Shown: positions 17,401 to 26,281, counted from the first letter of the stretch. The stretch is DNA of 64,000 nucleotides from JACMLD01 sp039916305 (GCA_039916305.1 JBDSLR010000026.1:1-64000); one strand, 5' to 3'. The notes: generated by a model from the letters alone, not told the origin. Made by a program: numbers and translations.

Positions 17401-17908
17401 TATTAAAAATGATAACAAGGCCATTGCCCTGACCGAAGCTCCGGAAACAGTAAGTATGTTTCTGAAGCAACGTTTTCGCTGGAGCTTCGGGGTAATGCAA
17501 ACCTTCTGGAAAAACCGCGATGCCCTTTTCAACTGGAAATACAAATGGCTGGGTTGGATCGCCTTACCCAATATTCTTATATTCCAGTTTATCATACCTA
17601 CCATTGCGCCCCTGGCAGATATCTTTATGATCATAGGGCTGATTAGTGGCAACGGCGAAAAAATCCTCCTTTATTATTTTGCCTTTATGCTGGTGGATGC
17701 GGCTGTTTCTATCCTGGCTTTCAGCTATGAAAAAGAAAAACTCAGCAAGCTGATCTGGCTGGTACCCCAACGCTTTGTGTATCGCTGGCTGATGTACTAT
17801 GTATTGTTTAAATCTTACCGGAAAGCCATTAAAGGTGAGCTGCAACACTGGGGCGTTTTAAAAAGAACCGGTAATGTGAAAGATATAGCAGAAGCTGTAG
17901 GCCAATAG
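14426..17908 (+). CDS. Fusion protein: GH18-like domain, NodB polysaccharide deacetylase and processive GT2 glycosyltransferase
   Basis: A 1160-residue inner-membrane protein with three enzyme modules. A transmembrane helix (about 24-43) leads into a periplasmic GH18-like barrel (about 125-430), whose catalytic strand reads GINVDFEE with D236 and E238 kept, as in YaaH-type GH18 proteins. Next is a NodB deacetylase (about 505-712) with TFDDGPD (514-520) and the metal histidines in HTFTH (567 and 571). Helices at about 730-772 return the chain to the cytoplasm for a GT2 domain with D830/D831, DAD (881-883), ED (978-979) and QRFRW (1015-1019), the set of processive synthases such as NodC, PgaC and HasA. 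C-terminal helices follow. It likely makes, trims and deacetylates a beta-linked N-acetylhexosamine polymer. The product is not known. Confidence 0.9.
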   Translation: MRSHSPQIFETASPTRWQRFKWGGRVILFLFLLGITVLIISLWKDKKPDVPQLNESLKKILQPDQPFAEKNKLTKDYAGFRKYITDKYDRKRNFYTQSKFQPAGTSNPFVNSFIDVKGRPFSDFPCGIRAAFYVTWNPQSFYSLKNNISKINLIIPEWLFIDPKADTLTSSIDTRGLAVMKQSGVKIMPILSNNVNKVFRGDVVKRIINNPAKKERLINDVIKVLTTNNFYGINVDFEELEQTTDEPLIEFQKELYEKLHEKGFVVTQDVIPFNDDYNFPELAKYNDYIFLMAYDQFNDGTGPGPISSQKWIEAAVDQAVKNIPSQKLILCMAAYGYDWVHGTPQDTVSTVSFQEALTTARESEGKIDFDNDNYNLFYNYYDDEDVVHHVYFTDAATNFNTLRFAAEYNLSGVAIWRLGTEDSRLWHFYDKDMTRDALQQFDFAAFAKVDPISDPDYIGYGEILDIVGLPKSGRITPQVDSAEMLISEENYDSLPSSYVIRKYGQPKGKQVVLTFDDGPDPKYTPQILDILGKEHVPASFFLVGINAENNIPLVKRIYNEGYEIGNHTFTHPNIAAVSTQRANIEMESTRLLIEAITGHSTILFRAPFNADFEPGTIDELIPVALARQKNYLDIGESIDPEDWEPGVSADSIVGRIIQIKKQLDANDINGGIILLHDAGGNTRKETVAALPRIIKYFKDNGYQFTTIADLLHKQKDELMPPIPKGNGYYLIQFNYFLAAFGYWGGHILSSLFIVFIVLSLARIFIMAILAALQHRKEQKENIIPSRATDNNAAPLVSIIVPAYNEEVNAVSSLNNLLKTDYPNFEIIFVDDGSKDSTFEKVSAAFSQHPKMRVLSKPNGGKASALNFGILQSQADFVVCIDADTKLLPNAVSLLMRHFDPQLPATENMTGAVAGNVKVGNEVNAITRWQAIEYITSQNFDRKAFAAVNAVTVVPGAIGAFRKKALEDAGSFTTDTLAEDCDLTVRILRCGYSIKNDNKAIALTEAPETVSMFLKQRFRWSFGVMQTFWKNRDALFNWKYKWLGWIALPNILIFQFIIPTIAPLADIFMIIGLISGNGEKILLYYFAFMLVDAAVSILAFSYEKEKLSKLIWLVPQRFVYRWLMYYVLFKSYRKAIKGELQHWGVLKRTGNVKDIAEAVGQ

Positions 17909-18033
17909 CTTTAGATCCCGGGGTTTATTGCATGTTGGGATTGCAAAACTGTTCTATTTTGGTAATCTGCAATCTCCTGCATATTTGATAATAGACTAGT
18001 TAATTCTGAAGGGATGACCGTAATATAATGGGA

Positions 18034-18055
18034 GCGCCGCTTAGAAAAGCGGCGC
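18034..18055. other. Perfect 9-bp hairpin behind the GH18-NodB-GT2 gene
   Basis: GCGCCGCTT/AAGCGGCGC with loop AGAA. There is no T run on either side, so it is not a standard terminator; it may protect the 3' end of the mRNA. The gap 17909-18275 otherwise holds only the TTAACC repeats listed separately. Confidence 0.5.
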
Positions 18056-18160
18056 ATAAACCCTAAAAAGAACCCTCTATTACTACTATCTTAAAATTTG
18101 CTGTTGTTGAGATTGCTAAGATGAGTAACTATTTTGCGCTGGTAAAATTTTGGTGGCCCG

Positions 18161-18205
18161 TTAACCGCAGCTTAACCTCTGTTAATACTTAACCGCCGTT
18201 TAACA
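18161..18205 (+). promoter_or_regulatory. TTAACC direct repeats upstream of the histidine kinase gene
   Basis: TTAACC occurs at 18161, 18172 and 18189, with TTAATA at 18182 and TTAACA at 18200. The pairs 18161/18172 and 18189/18200 are each spaced 11 bases, one helical turn, as expected for tandem binding of an OmpR/PhoB-family response regulator. The same arrangement lies upstream of the efflux operon at 20532-20569. Likely binding site of the response regulator encoded at 19681. Confidence 0.6.
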
Positions 18206-18275
18206 ACCAACCTGTATTTGCTAAAACCAAATGATCGCATATTTGTGCAGCGTGTTTAGTAACTTATAAAAATAT

Positions 18276-19559
18276 ATGCGTTCTGCTACTTTAAAATGGA
18301 TGCTCCTGCTCCTCACCCTGCTGGTGGGCATTATACTGGTGGTTCAGTTATACTGGATCAGGCAGGTATACTATTATGAGCAAAAAGAGTTTAATACCAA
18401 TGTGGTAAAAAGCATACGTGGCGTGTTTGAGGACATGAAAATAGATGACAATCCCGGCACACAATTACAGAAACTGATTGAACGCCCCAACCCCAACAGC
18501 TTTATCATACGTGTAGACAGCATACCGCAGAAAGACAGCCTGGTTAATTTTCTATATAGCGAATTTGAAGACTTTAATGTATTTACTGATTGTAAGGTAG
18601 CCGTGTACAACGACCATGACAACCATTATGTATACCAGGCTTACCTCCCCACTGCCGCATCTACCCAGATAGAAGCTGGTAGCCATCCCCGTTTTACGGC
18701 AACTGACCTCCCAGTTATTGCCAGGAATTTTCCGTATATCCATTTATATTTTCCGCACCGGCAGCAATACATTATCCACCAGCTTAATTTCTGGATTGTT
18801 ACCAGTGTGCTGCTGCTATTGGTACTCGTTGGCTTTGCGGCAAGCATGTTTTACTTCTACCGGCAAAAATTTTTAAACGAAGTGCAAAAAGATTTTGTGA
18901 ACAATTTTACCCATGAATTTAAGACGCCGCTGGCTGTTATGAAACTGGCGGCGGGGGTGTTAAGCAGTCCACCCATAACAGAACAACCGGAAAGATTAAA
19001 AAAATACAGCGCCATCATTGCGCAGCAAACAGAACACCTGCAAAACCAGGTAGAAAGATTATTGAAAACCGCCCGCACCGACCAGCATGAACTACCCCTT
19101 GAAAAAGAAATGTTTATCCCCAACAATATTATTAAGGATGTATTAAAAGATATGGACCCGCTGGTTAAGCAAACCAATACCCGCATTGAGTTTATACCCG
19201 AAGAAGACAATAAAACCGTCTATGCCGATGAAAGCAATATCGCCATGGTAATATTAAACCTTGTAGAAAATTCAATAAAATATTCAAAAGAGCCGCACGT
19301 AATCATCACTACGGCAGCAGAAAACGGCCTCTATAGCATCTCCGTTAAAGACAATGGCATTGGCATCGAAAAAAAATACATCGGGCAATTGTTTAAGAAA
19401 TTCTTCAGGGTGCCCACAGGTAATGTACACAATGTAAAAGGGTTTGGCCTGGGACTTAATTTTGTAAAAAAAGTAATAGATGCCCATAACGGGAAGATTA
19501 TTGTAAACAGCATTCCCGGGATTGGAACCGAATTTAAAATTGTCTTACCAAGACAATAA
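18276..19559 (+). CDS. Sensor histidine kinase (RprX-like)
   Basis: Membrane sensor kinase of a two-component system. Two transmembrane helices (about 7-29 and 172-196) flank a periplasmic domain of about 140 residues with no motif I recognise. The phospho-acceptor is H213 in NNFTHEFKTPL. The ATP-binding domain has the N box NLVEN (328-332), G1 DNGIGI (359-364) and G2 GFGLGL (389-394). There is no HAMP domain between TM2 and the H box, as in RprX of Bacteroides. The response regulator follows 121 bases later. Direct repeats upstream suggest autoregulation. The signal is unknown; the adjacent metal efflux operon makes metal or envelope stress plausible. Confidence 0.92.
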   Translation: MRSATLKWMLLLLTLLVGIILVVQLYWIRQVYYYEQKEFNTNVVKSIRGVFEDMKIDDNPGTQLQKLIERPNPNSFIIRVDSIPQKDSLVNFLYSEFEDFNVFTDCKVAVYNDHDNHYVYQAYLPTAASTQIEAGSHPRFTATDLPVIARNFPYIHLYFPHRQQYIIHQLNFWIVTSVLLLLVLVGFAASMFYFYRQKFLNEVQKDFVNNFTHEFKTPLAVMKLAAGVLSSPPITEQPERLKKYSAIIAQQTEHLQNQVERLLKTARTDQHELPLEKEMFIPNNIIKDVLKDMDPLVKQTNTRIEFIPEEDNKTVYADESNIAMVILNLVENSIKYSKEPHVIITTAAENGLYSISVKDNGIGIEKKYIGQLFKKFFRVPTGNVHNVKGFGLGLNFVKKVIDAHNGKIIVNSIPGIGTEFKIVLPRQ

Positions 19560-19680
19560 GAAACGGCAGGCAGTCCAGTTTTAACAGGTTTAACAGCAGC
19601 TTACAAGATCGAATAACAAGTGGTTAACACCAACTGGTATAAAGAATGTTTCAATTTTGTAGCACCTAAAAAGAACAACT

Positions 19681-20385
19681 ATGGCTACTAAAGCAAAAGT
19701 ACTATTGGCCGAAGACGATGCGTCGCTCGGCTTCATCATCAAAGATGCGCTGGAAGAAGATGGTTATGAAGTGGTTCACTGCCCGGACGGACAAACAGCT
19801 ATTGAACGTTTTAATAAAAGCGAATTTGATATCTGCCTGCTGGATGTCATGATGCCCAATAAAGACGGTTTTGCCGTGGCAAAAAAAATCCGCCAGCAAA
19901 CGGATCTCGTTCCCATTCTTTTTCTTACTGCCAAATCAATGGAAGAAGATAAGATAAAAGGTTTTCAATCGGGCGCAGACGATTATATCACGAAGCCTTT
20001 TAACATGTCAGAATTGTTACTGCGCATGGAAGTTTTTCTGCGCCGTACAAAAAAAATGTATTCAGAACAGGTACAGGAATACCAGATAAGCAAATTGAAA
20101 TTTTCTTATACTGATCTCAAAATTATTTCTGAACAGGGCAGTTCTTCCATGACCCAGAAAGAGGCTGATTTGCTGAAATTTCTTTGTCAGCATCCCAATA
20201 AAGTACTTAAGCGCGAAGAAGTATTGCTCAACGTATGGGGCAAGGACGATTATTTCCTGGGCAGGAGCATGGACGTATTCATAACCAAACTTCGCAAGCA
20301 TTTCAAAGCAGATCCGGATATTATTCTTGAAACAATTCATGGTGTAGGCTTCCGGTTTAATATACCTTCTTTATCGGCAGCATAA
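19681..20385 (+). CDS. OmpR/PhoB-family response regulator (RprY-like)
   Basis: DNA-binding partner of the preceding kinase. The receiver domain (about 5-120) has the acidic pocket E11/D12/D13, phospho-acceptor D55 in LLDVMMP, T83 and K105. The winged-helix domain covers about 130-230, with a typical LTxxE-like start (SMTQKEADLLKFL) and the recognition part LGRSMDVFITKLRKHF. It resembles RprY, conserved across Bacteroidota. TTAACA copies at 19581 and 19590 and a TTAACA at 19624 lie in its upstream region, a weaker version of the repeats before the kinase and efflux genes. A terminator follows, so the efflux genes are transcribed separately. Confidence 0.93.
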   Translation: MATKAKVLLAEDDASLGFIIKDALEEDGYEVVHCPDGQTAIERFNKSEFDICLLDVMMPNKDGFAVAKKIRQQTDLVPILFLTAKSMEEDKIKGFQSGADDYITKPFNMSELLLRMEVFLRRTKKMYSEQVQEYQISKLKFSYTDLKIISEQGSSSMTQKEADLLKFLCQHPNKVLKREEVLLNVWGKDDYFLGRSMDVFITKLRKHFKADPDIILETIHGVGFRFNIPSLSAA

Positions 20386-20411
20386 AACACCACACACACT
20401 TTATTTTGTAC

Positions 20412-20436
20412 AAGCGGGATAGTTCCCGCTTTTTTT
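20412..20436 (+). terminator. Intrinsic terminator behind the response regulator gene
   Basis: Stem AAGCGGGA/TCCCGCTT (20412-20419 with 20424-20431), loop TAGT, followed by a T run to 20436. Confidence 0.9.
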
Positions 20437-20531
20437 ATTTTATGGCGAAAATAACGCCTCCCATCAAAACCTGCTGTGGCTAAGCATCGTTTTTAACCTG
20501 CTCTCTGACTAGTACTTATTGACCAGCCTGC

Positions 20532-20569
20532 TTAACCGTGGATTAACATAGGTTAAGCATCACTTAACC
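20532..20569 (+). promoter_or_regulatory. TTAACC direct repeats upstream of the efflux operon
   Basis: Four half-sites in a row: TTAACC (20532), TTAACA (20543), TTAAGC (20553) and TTAACC (20564), spaced 11, 10 and 11 bases. They end 44 bases before the first gene of the efflux operon. The motif and its spacing match the repeats before the histidine kinase gene. The simplest reading is that the RprY-like regulator binds both. Confidence 0.6.
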
Positions 20570-20613
20570 AAAGAAGGAGACAGTTTTGCAACTGAAACAA
20601 AAACCCTGAAACA

Positions 20614-21873
20614 ATGCACCCACGCCTGCAACAATTGGCAATCATACTACTACTGTTTTCTTTTACCGCCACTGCTCAAATACCAGATACGGTTCGCATT
20701 ACGCTCCCGCAGGCGGAACAGATTTTTCTGAAAAAAAACCTCTCCCTGCTGGCGCAGCAATACAATGTGGATATCAGCAAAGCGCTGGTGCAGCAGGCAA
20801 GGTATTGGGATAACCCAATTCTAAATACCGATCAGAATATTTATGACGGTAAATTCTTTCGCCATAACAGCGATTTTGGACAGGTATACGTGCAATTGCA
20901 GCAGGTGATTAAAACAGCCGGCAAAAGAAACAAACTGGTGCAGCTTGCCAATGATGATGTACTAACCGCGCAGCAGCAGTTTAATGACCTGATGCGTAAC
21001 CTTCGTTTTGTATTGCGCAACAACTATGGCATGCTAAACCTGCAGTTTAAAACCTGGCAAATTTATAAAGGCGAGATAGCGTCGCTGGAACAACTGGCTG
21101 CAGGCATGGATGCACAGTTTAAAGCAGGCAATATTTCGCAGAAAGACAATATACGCGTAAAGGCATTGCTGTACAGTCTGCAGGCGGATGCTTCCGATCT
21201 TCAGCGGCAGATTTCTGATACAGAGAAAGAATTGCTGGTATTACTGCAGGTTGCTGGTGACACTGTGTATGTACCCAACCGCGAAGGCGTTATTCAAATC
21301 CCCCTCCCACCTTCGCTGGGCATTTTACTGGATTCGGCAAGGGTCAACCGCCCGGATATACAAATGGCTCAAACTAATTTATTATCGCAGCAACACAACC
21401 TGACTTATCAGAAATCACTGGTAAAGCCAGACGTAACGGTGGGCGTAGAATACGATCAGCGCAGCAGTTATGTCAATAATTTCTGGGGACTGGGCATTTC
21501 GCTCCCCCTGCCCATTCTTAACCGCAATAAAGGGAATATCAAAGCAGCGCAGCTAAGTATTCAGCAGGCCGGTGTACAAGTACAGCAACTTCAACAAACC
21601 GTACAGCAGGATGTAACAGCTGCCTACCATAAACTACTGAGCCTGCAACAACTCCAAAAATTGATTGCACCCGATTTTATAGACCGGTACAACCTGCTCA
21701 TGAAAAATATGGTGAAGAGTTACCAGGAGCGGCAAATAGGCCTGGTAGAATTCATCGATTTTTTTGATGCATACAAAGAGGCGTCCACCAAACAACTACA
21801 ACAGCAGGCCACGCTTATAAACGCGGCAGAAGAGCTAAACTACACAACCGGCACAACCATCATAACCCCTTAA
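20614..21873 (+). CDS. TolC family outer membrane factor of a metal efflux system (CzcC-like)
   Basis: Outer-membrane channel of the tripartite efflux pump encoded here. A signal peptide (about 1-21, ending in ...FTATAQ) is followed by two repeats of the outer membrane efflux fold with long alpha-helical, glutamine-rich segments. The block GISLPLPILNRNKGNIKAAQ near 295-314 is typical of the CzcC/CusC branch. Length 419 fits the family. It is the first gene of the operon with the adaptor (28 bases downstream) and the RND pump. Confidence 0.9.
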   Translation: MHPRLQQLAIILLLFSFTATAQIPDTVRITLPQAEQIFLKKNLSLLAQQYNVDISKALVQQARYWDNPILNTDQNIYDGKFFRHNSDFGQVYVQLQQVIKTAGKRNKLVQLANDDVLTAQQQFNDLMRNLRFVLRNNYGMLNLQFKTWQIYKGEIASLEQLAAGMDAQFKAGNISQKDNIRVKALLYSLQADASDLQRQISDTEKELLVLLQVAGDTVYVPNREGVIQIPLPPSLGILLDSARVNRPDIQMAQTNLLSQQHNLTYQKSLVKPDVTVGVEYDQRSSYVNNFWGLGISLPLPILNRNKGNIKAAQLSIQQAGVQVQQLQQTVQQDVTAAYHKLLSLQQLQKLIAPDFIDRYNLLMKNMVKSYQERQIGLVEFIDFFDAYKEASTKQLQQQATLINAAEELNYTTGTTIITP

Positions 21874-21901
21874 ATAACCCCTGTACTTAAAAATTATAAT
21901 T

Positions 21902-23008
21902 ATGAAGACCCTGCATCATTTTATTTGTTTACTCACAGCATCTGCCTGGCTCTGCGCATGCACCAACAGCGATGCCAGTAAAATGCCAGAAAAAAAAGAA
22001 AAATTATGCGTCTCCGATTCGCTCGCTAAAATTATCCATATTGATACAGCCGGCATTGCCAATATTGATGACGAATTAAAACTCTCCGGCGAAGTCAGTT
22101 TTAACGACAATAAAGTGGTGAAAGTGTTTCCCTTCAGCAGTGGCCAGGTATTGGAGGTACAAGTCTCCATTGGCGATAAGGTTGCGAAAGGCCAGACCCT
22201 GGCGGTAATTAAAAGTGCAGATGTAGCGGGCAACTACAGTGATTTGTCTACCAGCGGCAATGATGTGGCCATTACAAAAAAACAAATGGACAATGCTGAA
22301 TCATTGTTCAAAAATGGTATTGCCAGTGAACGGGAATACATTGAAGCAAAAGAGAACTACAATAAAGCGCTCTCTGCTGCCAACAAAGTAAAAGAGATGA
22401 TTGCCATTAACGGTGGCGGACACACCGCTGCTAATGGAGTTTATGTAATTGCCGCACCCATGGGTGGCTATGTAGTAGAGAAAAAAATAAACCAGGGAGG
22501 TTTTATCAGAAGCGATAACAGCGATAACCTTTTTACCATTGGCGATATCAGCGATGTATGGGTATGGGCCAATGTGTATGAAACTGATATTGCAAAAGTA
22601 AAAGAGGGCTATACGGCAGTTGTGAGTACGCTTGCTTACCCGGATTCCGTGTTTAAAGGTGTAGTAGATAAAGTAAACCAGATCCTTGATCCCGTAACCA
22701 AAGTAATGAAGATACGCGTGCGGCTTTCTAATCCCGGCATGAAACTGAAACCGGAAATGTTTGCCAATATTATTATCCGGAATAAAGAAGGTAAAAAAAC
22801 TGTAGAGATCCCATCAGACGGCGTAATAAGTGACAATGGAAAGGATTTTGTTATTGTTTACCACGACCGGTGCAACCTTGAACTGCGGGAAATAGTTGTG
22901 CTGAAATCTGTAGATGGCAAAGATTTCATCGCTTCCGGCATCAAAGAAGGCGAAAAAATTATTGGCGCTAACCAGGTTTTACTTTTTAATGCGCTCAAAG
23001 AAGAATGA
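21902..23008 (+). CDS. RND efflux periplasmic adaptor lipoprotein (CzcB/CusB-like)
   Basis: Membrane fusion protein that connects the RND pump to the outer-membrane channel. The signal sequence ends in LCAC with the lipidated cysteine at 20. Next come the barrel-sandwich (lipoyl-like) half-motif GQVLEVQVSIGDKVAKGQTLAVI, a short alpha-hairpin with KNGIASEREYIEAKENYNKA, and the second half-motif with PMGGYVVEKKINQGGFI. The beta-barrel and membrane-proximal domains follow. No methionine- or histidine-rich metal-binding extension is seen. Length 368. Confidence 0.92.
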   Translation: MKTLHHFICLLTASAWLCACTNSDASKMPEKKEKLCVSDSLAKIIHIDTAGIANIDDELKLSGEVSFNDNKVVKVFPFSSGQVLEVQVSIGDKVAKGQTLAVIKSADVAGNYSDLSTSGNDVAITKKQMDNAESLFKNGIASEREYIEAKENYNKALSAANKVKEMIAINGGGHTAANGVYVIAAPMGGYVVEKKINQGGFIRSDNSDNLFTIGDISDVWVWANVYETDIAKVKEGYTAVVSTLAYPDSVFKGVVDKVNQILDPVTKVMKIRVRLSNPGMKLKPEMFANIIIRNKEGKKTVEIPSDGVISDNGKDFVIVYHDRCNLELREIVVLKSVDGKDFIASGIKEGEKIIGANQVLLFNALKEE

Positions 23009-23070
23009 TTGTGAAATGCCATCCAATTCTGCGGCCATATCATTCTACAAAATTCCCTTAACCCATCTTT

Positions 23071-26000
23071 ATGAACAAGTTTATAAAAGGCATTATACAT
23101 TTTTCACTCCGTCACCGCTATTTTGTCTTTTTTCTTACGGCTGTACTGGTAGCACTTGGCGTCTGGAGCTATAAAGAAACACCTATTGAAACATTTCCGG
23201 ATGTTACCAATACACAAATTATCATCATTGCACAGTGGCCCGGCCGCAGCGCAGAAGAAGTCGAAAAGTTTGTCACCATTCCTCTTGAGACCGTGCTCAA
23301 TTCTGTGCAAAAAAAGTCCAACCTGCGCACCACCTCTGCATTTGGCCTCTGCTATATGCGTATTATTTTTGATGATGATGTAGACGATGCCTTTGCCCGG
23401 CAACAGGTTTTTACCCGCCTGAACGGCGCTGACCTGCCCGATGGTGTAAAACCCGATGTGCAACCGCCCTACGGCCCTACCGGGGAAATATTCCGTTATA
23501 CACTCAGCAGCAAAACCAGGTCTATCCGCGATTTAACCACCATACAAAACTGGGTGCTTGACCGGCAATTCAAAAGTGTACCGGGCGTTGCTGATGTAAA
23601 TAGTTTTGGGGGCGAAGAAAAAATATTTGAAGTAAGTGTGAACCCGGAACTGCTTATAAAATACAACCTTACCTCGCTGGATGTATACAATGCCATTGCC
23701 AAAAGCAATGTAAACGTTGGGGGTGATGTAATTGAACGCAATGGGCAGAGCTATGTTGTAAGGGGTATTGGTGTGTTGAATGACATAGACGATATCAATA
23801 ATATCATCATCAATAAAATAAACGGCGTTCCCCTGCTGGTAAAGAATGTGGGCAATGTAATAGAATCCGGTAAGCCGCGCCTGGGCCAGGTGGCCCGTGA
23901 TCAGCAGGAAGATGTAATGGAAGGGATTATTGTGATGCGAAAGGGCGAAAATCCCAGCGAAGTGCTGGAACGGGTAAGGGCTAAGGTAGATGAGTTGAAC
24001 AATACCATATTGCCAAAAGATGTAAAAATTAAAACATTTTATGATCGTACCAACCTGATGGATTTTGCCCAGGAAACCGTTATTCATAACCTGATTGAAG
24101 GGATTGTGCTGGTAACGGTAATAGTATTGCTGTTTATGGCCGACTGGCGAACAACCCTTACCGTGAGTATCATCATTCCGCTGTCATTGCTGTTTGCATT
24201 CATCTGTATGCGCATTAAGGGCATGAGCGCTAACCTGCTTTCCATGGGTGCGATTGATTTTGGCATTATCATAGATGGTGCGGTAGTAATGGTAGAAGGA
24301 TTGTTTGTGGCGCTGGATCACAAGGCCCGTGAAGTGGGTATGGAAAAATTTAATAAGCTGGCCAAACTGGGTCTGTTTAAAAACACGGGTACAGAAATGG
24401 GCAAGTCTATATTCTTTTCTAAACTGATTATTATTACCTGCCTGGTTCCCATTTTTGCTTTTCAGAAAGTAGAGGGCAAAATGTTTTCACCGCTGGCATA
24501 TACCCTTGGTTTTGCGCTGCTGGGGGCCCTGCTGTTTACACTTACCCTGGTACCTGCTTTATCCAGCATCCTGCTAAGAAAAAATGTGCGGGAAAAACAC
24601 AACCCGGTTGTTATCTTTTTTGAAAAAGGCGTGAGCAAGCTGTTTAACATGGTTTACCGTAACCAGAAAAAGAGCATCTTCATAGCTATTATCTTTATGC
24701 TGCTCAGCTTCTTTTCAGCTAAATTTTTAGGAACTGAATTTTTACCTGATCTGAATGAAGGCGCATTATGGGTGGAGGCGGAACTGCCCATGAGCGTATC
24801 ATTATCTGAAGCCAATACCATTTCCAATAAGATGATTGACATACTTGTAAAATTTCCTGAAGTTAAACAGACCCTGTCGCAGGTGGGCAGAACAAATGAC
24901 GGTACTGATCCTAAAGGGTTTTTCAACGTACAGATCCAGGTAGATCTGAAACCCAAAAAAGAATGGGGAAGAAATATTACCGGCGAGCAATTAATAGATG
25001 AGATGGATGCGCAGCTGAAAAAATTTCCCGGAATCACGTTCAACTATTCACAACCAATACGCGATAATGTGGAGGAAGCCGTGGCGGGCGTAAATGCAGC
25101 TATGGCCGTAAAAATTTTCGGACCCGATTTTCAGACACTGGACAATAAGGCGGACAGTGTTTTAAACGTATTGAAAACAGTAGCCGGTATTGAAGATTTA
25201 GGAGTGCTCAGGAACCTGGGACAGCCGGAGTTCCGGATAGAACTTGATCAACAGAAAATGGCGTTTTACGGGGTAAACACAGCTGACGCCAATGCCGTTA
25301 TTGAAATGGCCATTGGCGGCAAATCTCCCACGCAGTTATATGAAGGAGAAAGAAAGTTTGATGTGCGGGTGCGATACCAGTCAGCATTCCGCGCCACGCC
25401 GGAAGCTATTCAAAACCTGATGGTGCCTACAAGTGATGGGGCTAAAGTGCCACTCAAAGAAATAGCCGATATAAAAACACTCACTGGCCCCGCATTTATT
25501 TTCAGGGATAATAATATGCGGCATATTGCAGTAAAATTTTCGGTCCGTGAGCGGGACCTGGGCAGCACCATTGCAGAAGCACAAGAGAAAGTAAATGCGG
25601 CGGTGCAATTGCCGGCAGGTTACAAACTGAGCTGGAATGGCGAATTTGAAAACCAGCAGCGCGCCACTAAAACATTGGGCCGCGTAGTACCCATTTGTTT
25701 ACTGGCCATTTTCCTGATACTTTTTATTACCTATGGTAATGTAAAAGATGCATTTCTTACCATCATCAATGTGCCCTTTGCATTAATAGGCGGCATACTG
25801 GCTTTACACATCACAGGTATTAATTTTAGTATTTCTGCGGGTATTGGTTTTATTGCGTTGTTTGGTGTGTGTATTCAAAACGGTGTAATACTGATTTCTG
25901 TGTTCCGGAAAAACCTGGACGCAGGTATGCACCTGGACGATGCCGTGAGAGAGGGCGTTATTTCAAGGGTAAGACCGGTGGTAATGACAGCATTAATGGC

Positions 26001-26208
26001 CATGATTGGTTTGATGCCTGCCGCTGTTTCTACGGGTATTGGCAGTGAAACGCAAAAACCCCTGGCCGTTGTAGTCATCGGTGGATTAATTACGGCTACC
26101 ATTCTTACCTTGCTGATATTACCATCTATTTACTCGCTGGTATTTAAGTTTATGCACCAGCGCAGCAACCGTAAACTCTTAAGAAAAGTGGGTGCTATCG
26201 GGCAGTAG
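23071..26208 (+). CDS. CzcA/CusA family heavy-metal RND efflux pump
   Basis: Proton-driven inner-membrane transporter, the engine of the tripartite pump. At 1045 residues it has the full RND layout: TM1, a large periplasmic domain, TM2-6, a second periplasmic domain and TM8-12. The heavy-metal (HME) signature GAIDFGIIIDGAVVMVEG near residues 391-408 holds the charged proton-relay residues of TM4. The start TPIETFPDVTNTQIIIIAQWPG is also characteristic of the CzcA/CusA branch. The sequence alone does not tell Cu/Ag from Zn/Co/Cd. A shared terminator lies downstream. Confidence 0.95.
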   Translation: MNKFIKGIIHFSLRHRYFVFFLTAVLVALGVWSYKETPIETFPDVTNTQIIIIAQWPGRSAEEVEKFVTIPLETVLNSVQKKSNLRTTSAFGLCYMRIIFDDDVDDAFARQQVFTRLNGADLPDGVKPDVQPPYGPTGEIFRYTLSSKTRSIRDLTTIQNWVLDRQFKSVPGVADVNSFGGEEKIFEVSVNPELLIKYNLTSLDVYNAIAKSNVNVGGDVIERNGQSYVVRGIGVLNDIDDINNIIINKINGVPLLVKNVGNVIESGKPRLGQVARDQQEDVMEGIIVMRKGENPSEVLERVRAKVDELNNTILPKDVKIKTFYDRTNLMDFAQETVIHNLIEGIVLVTVIVLLFMADWRTTLTVSIIIPLSLLFAFICMRIKGMSANLLSMGAIDFGIIIDGAVVMVEGLFVALDHKAREVGMEKFNKLAKLGLFKNTGTEMGKSIFFSKLIIITCLVPIFAFQKVEGKMFSPLAYTLGFALLGALLFTLTLVPALSSILLRKNVREKHNPVVIFFEKGVSKLFNMVYRNQKKSIFIAIIFMLLSFFSAKFLGTEFLPDLNEGALWVEAELPMSVSLSEANTISNKMIDILVKFPEVKQTLSQVGRTNDGTDPKGFFNVQIQVDLKPKKEWGRNITGEQLIDEMDAQLKKFPGITFNYSQPIRDNVEEAVAGVNAAMAVKIFGPDFQTLDNKADSVLNVLKTVAGIEDLGVLRNLGQPEFRIELDQQKMAFYGVNTADANAVIEMAIGGKSPTQLYEGERKFDVRVRYQSAFRATPEAIQNLMVPTSDGAKVPLKEIADIKTLTGPAFIFRDNNMRHIAVKFSVRERDLGSTIAEAQEKVNAAVQLPAGYKLSWNGEFENQQRATKTLGRVVPICLLAIFLILFITYGNVKDAFLTIINVPFALIGGILALHITGINFSISAGIGFIALFGVCIQNGVILISVFRKNLDAGMHLDDAVREGVISRVRPVVMTALMAMIGLMPAAVSTGIGSETQKPLAVVVIGGLITATILTLLILPSIYSLVFKFMHQRSNRKLLRKVGAIGQ

Positions 26209-26281
26209 GCCGCGCCCTGAAGCTGAGGCTTAGATTGATCTTATTTAATAACTCAACTGTATCGCCTAAAAAAAGAAATTG

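Noticed and set aside
16963..17652. A 229-codon minus-strand frame inside the fusion glycosyltransferase gene
   Set aside because: Antisense to the conserved GT2 domain; the composition follows the codon pattern of the real gene.
18034..18055. Rho-independent terminator behind the fusion gene
   Set aside because: The hairpin is perfect but no T run follows on either strand, so I list it only as a hairpin.
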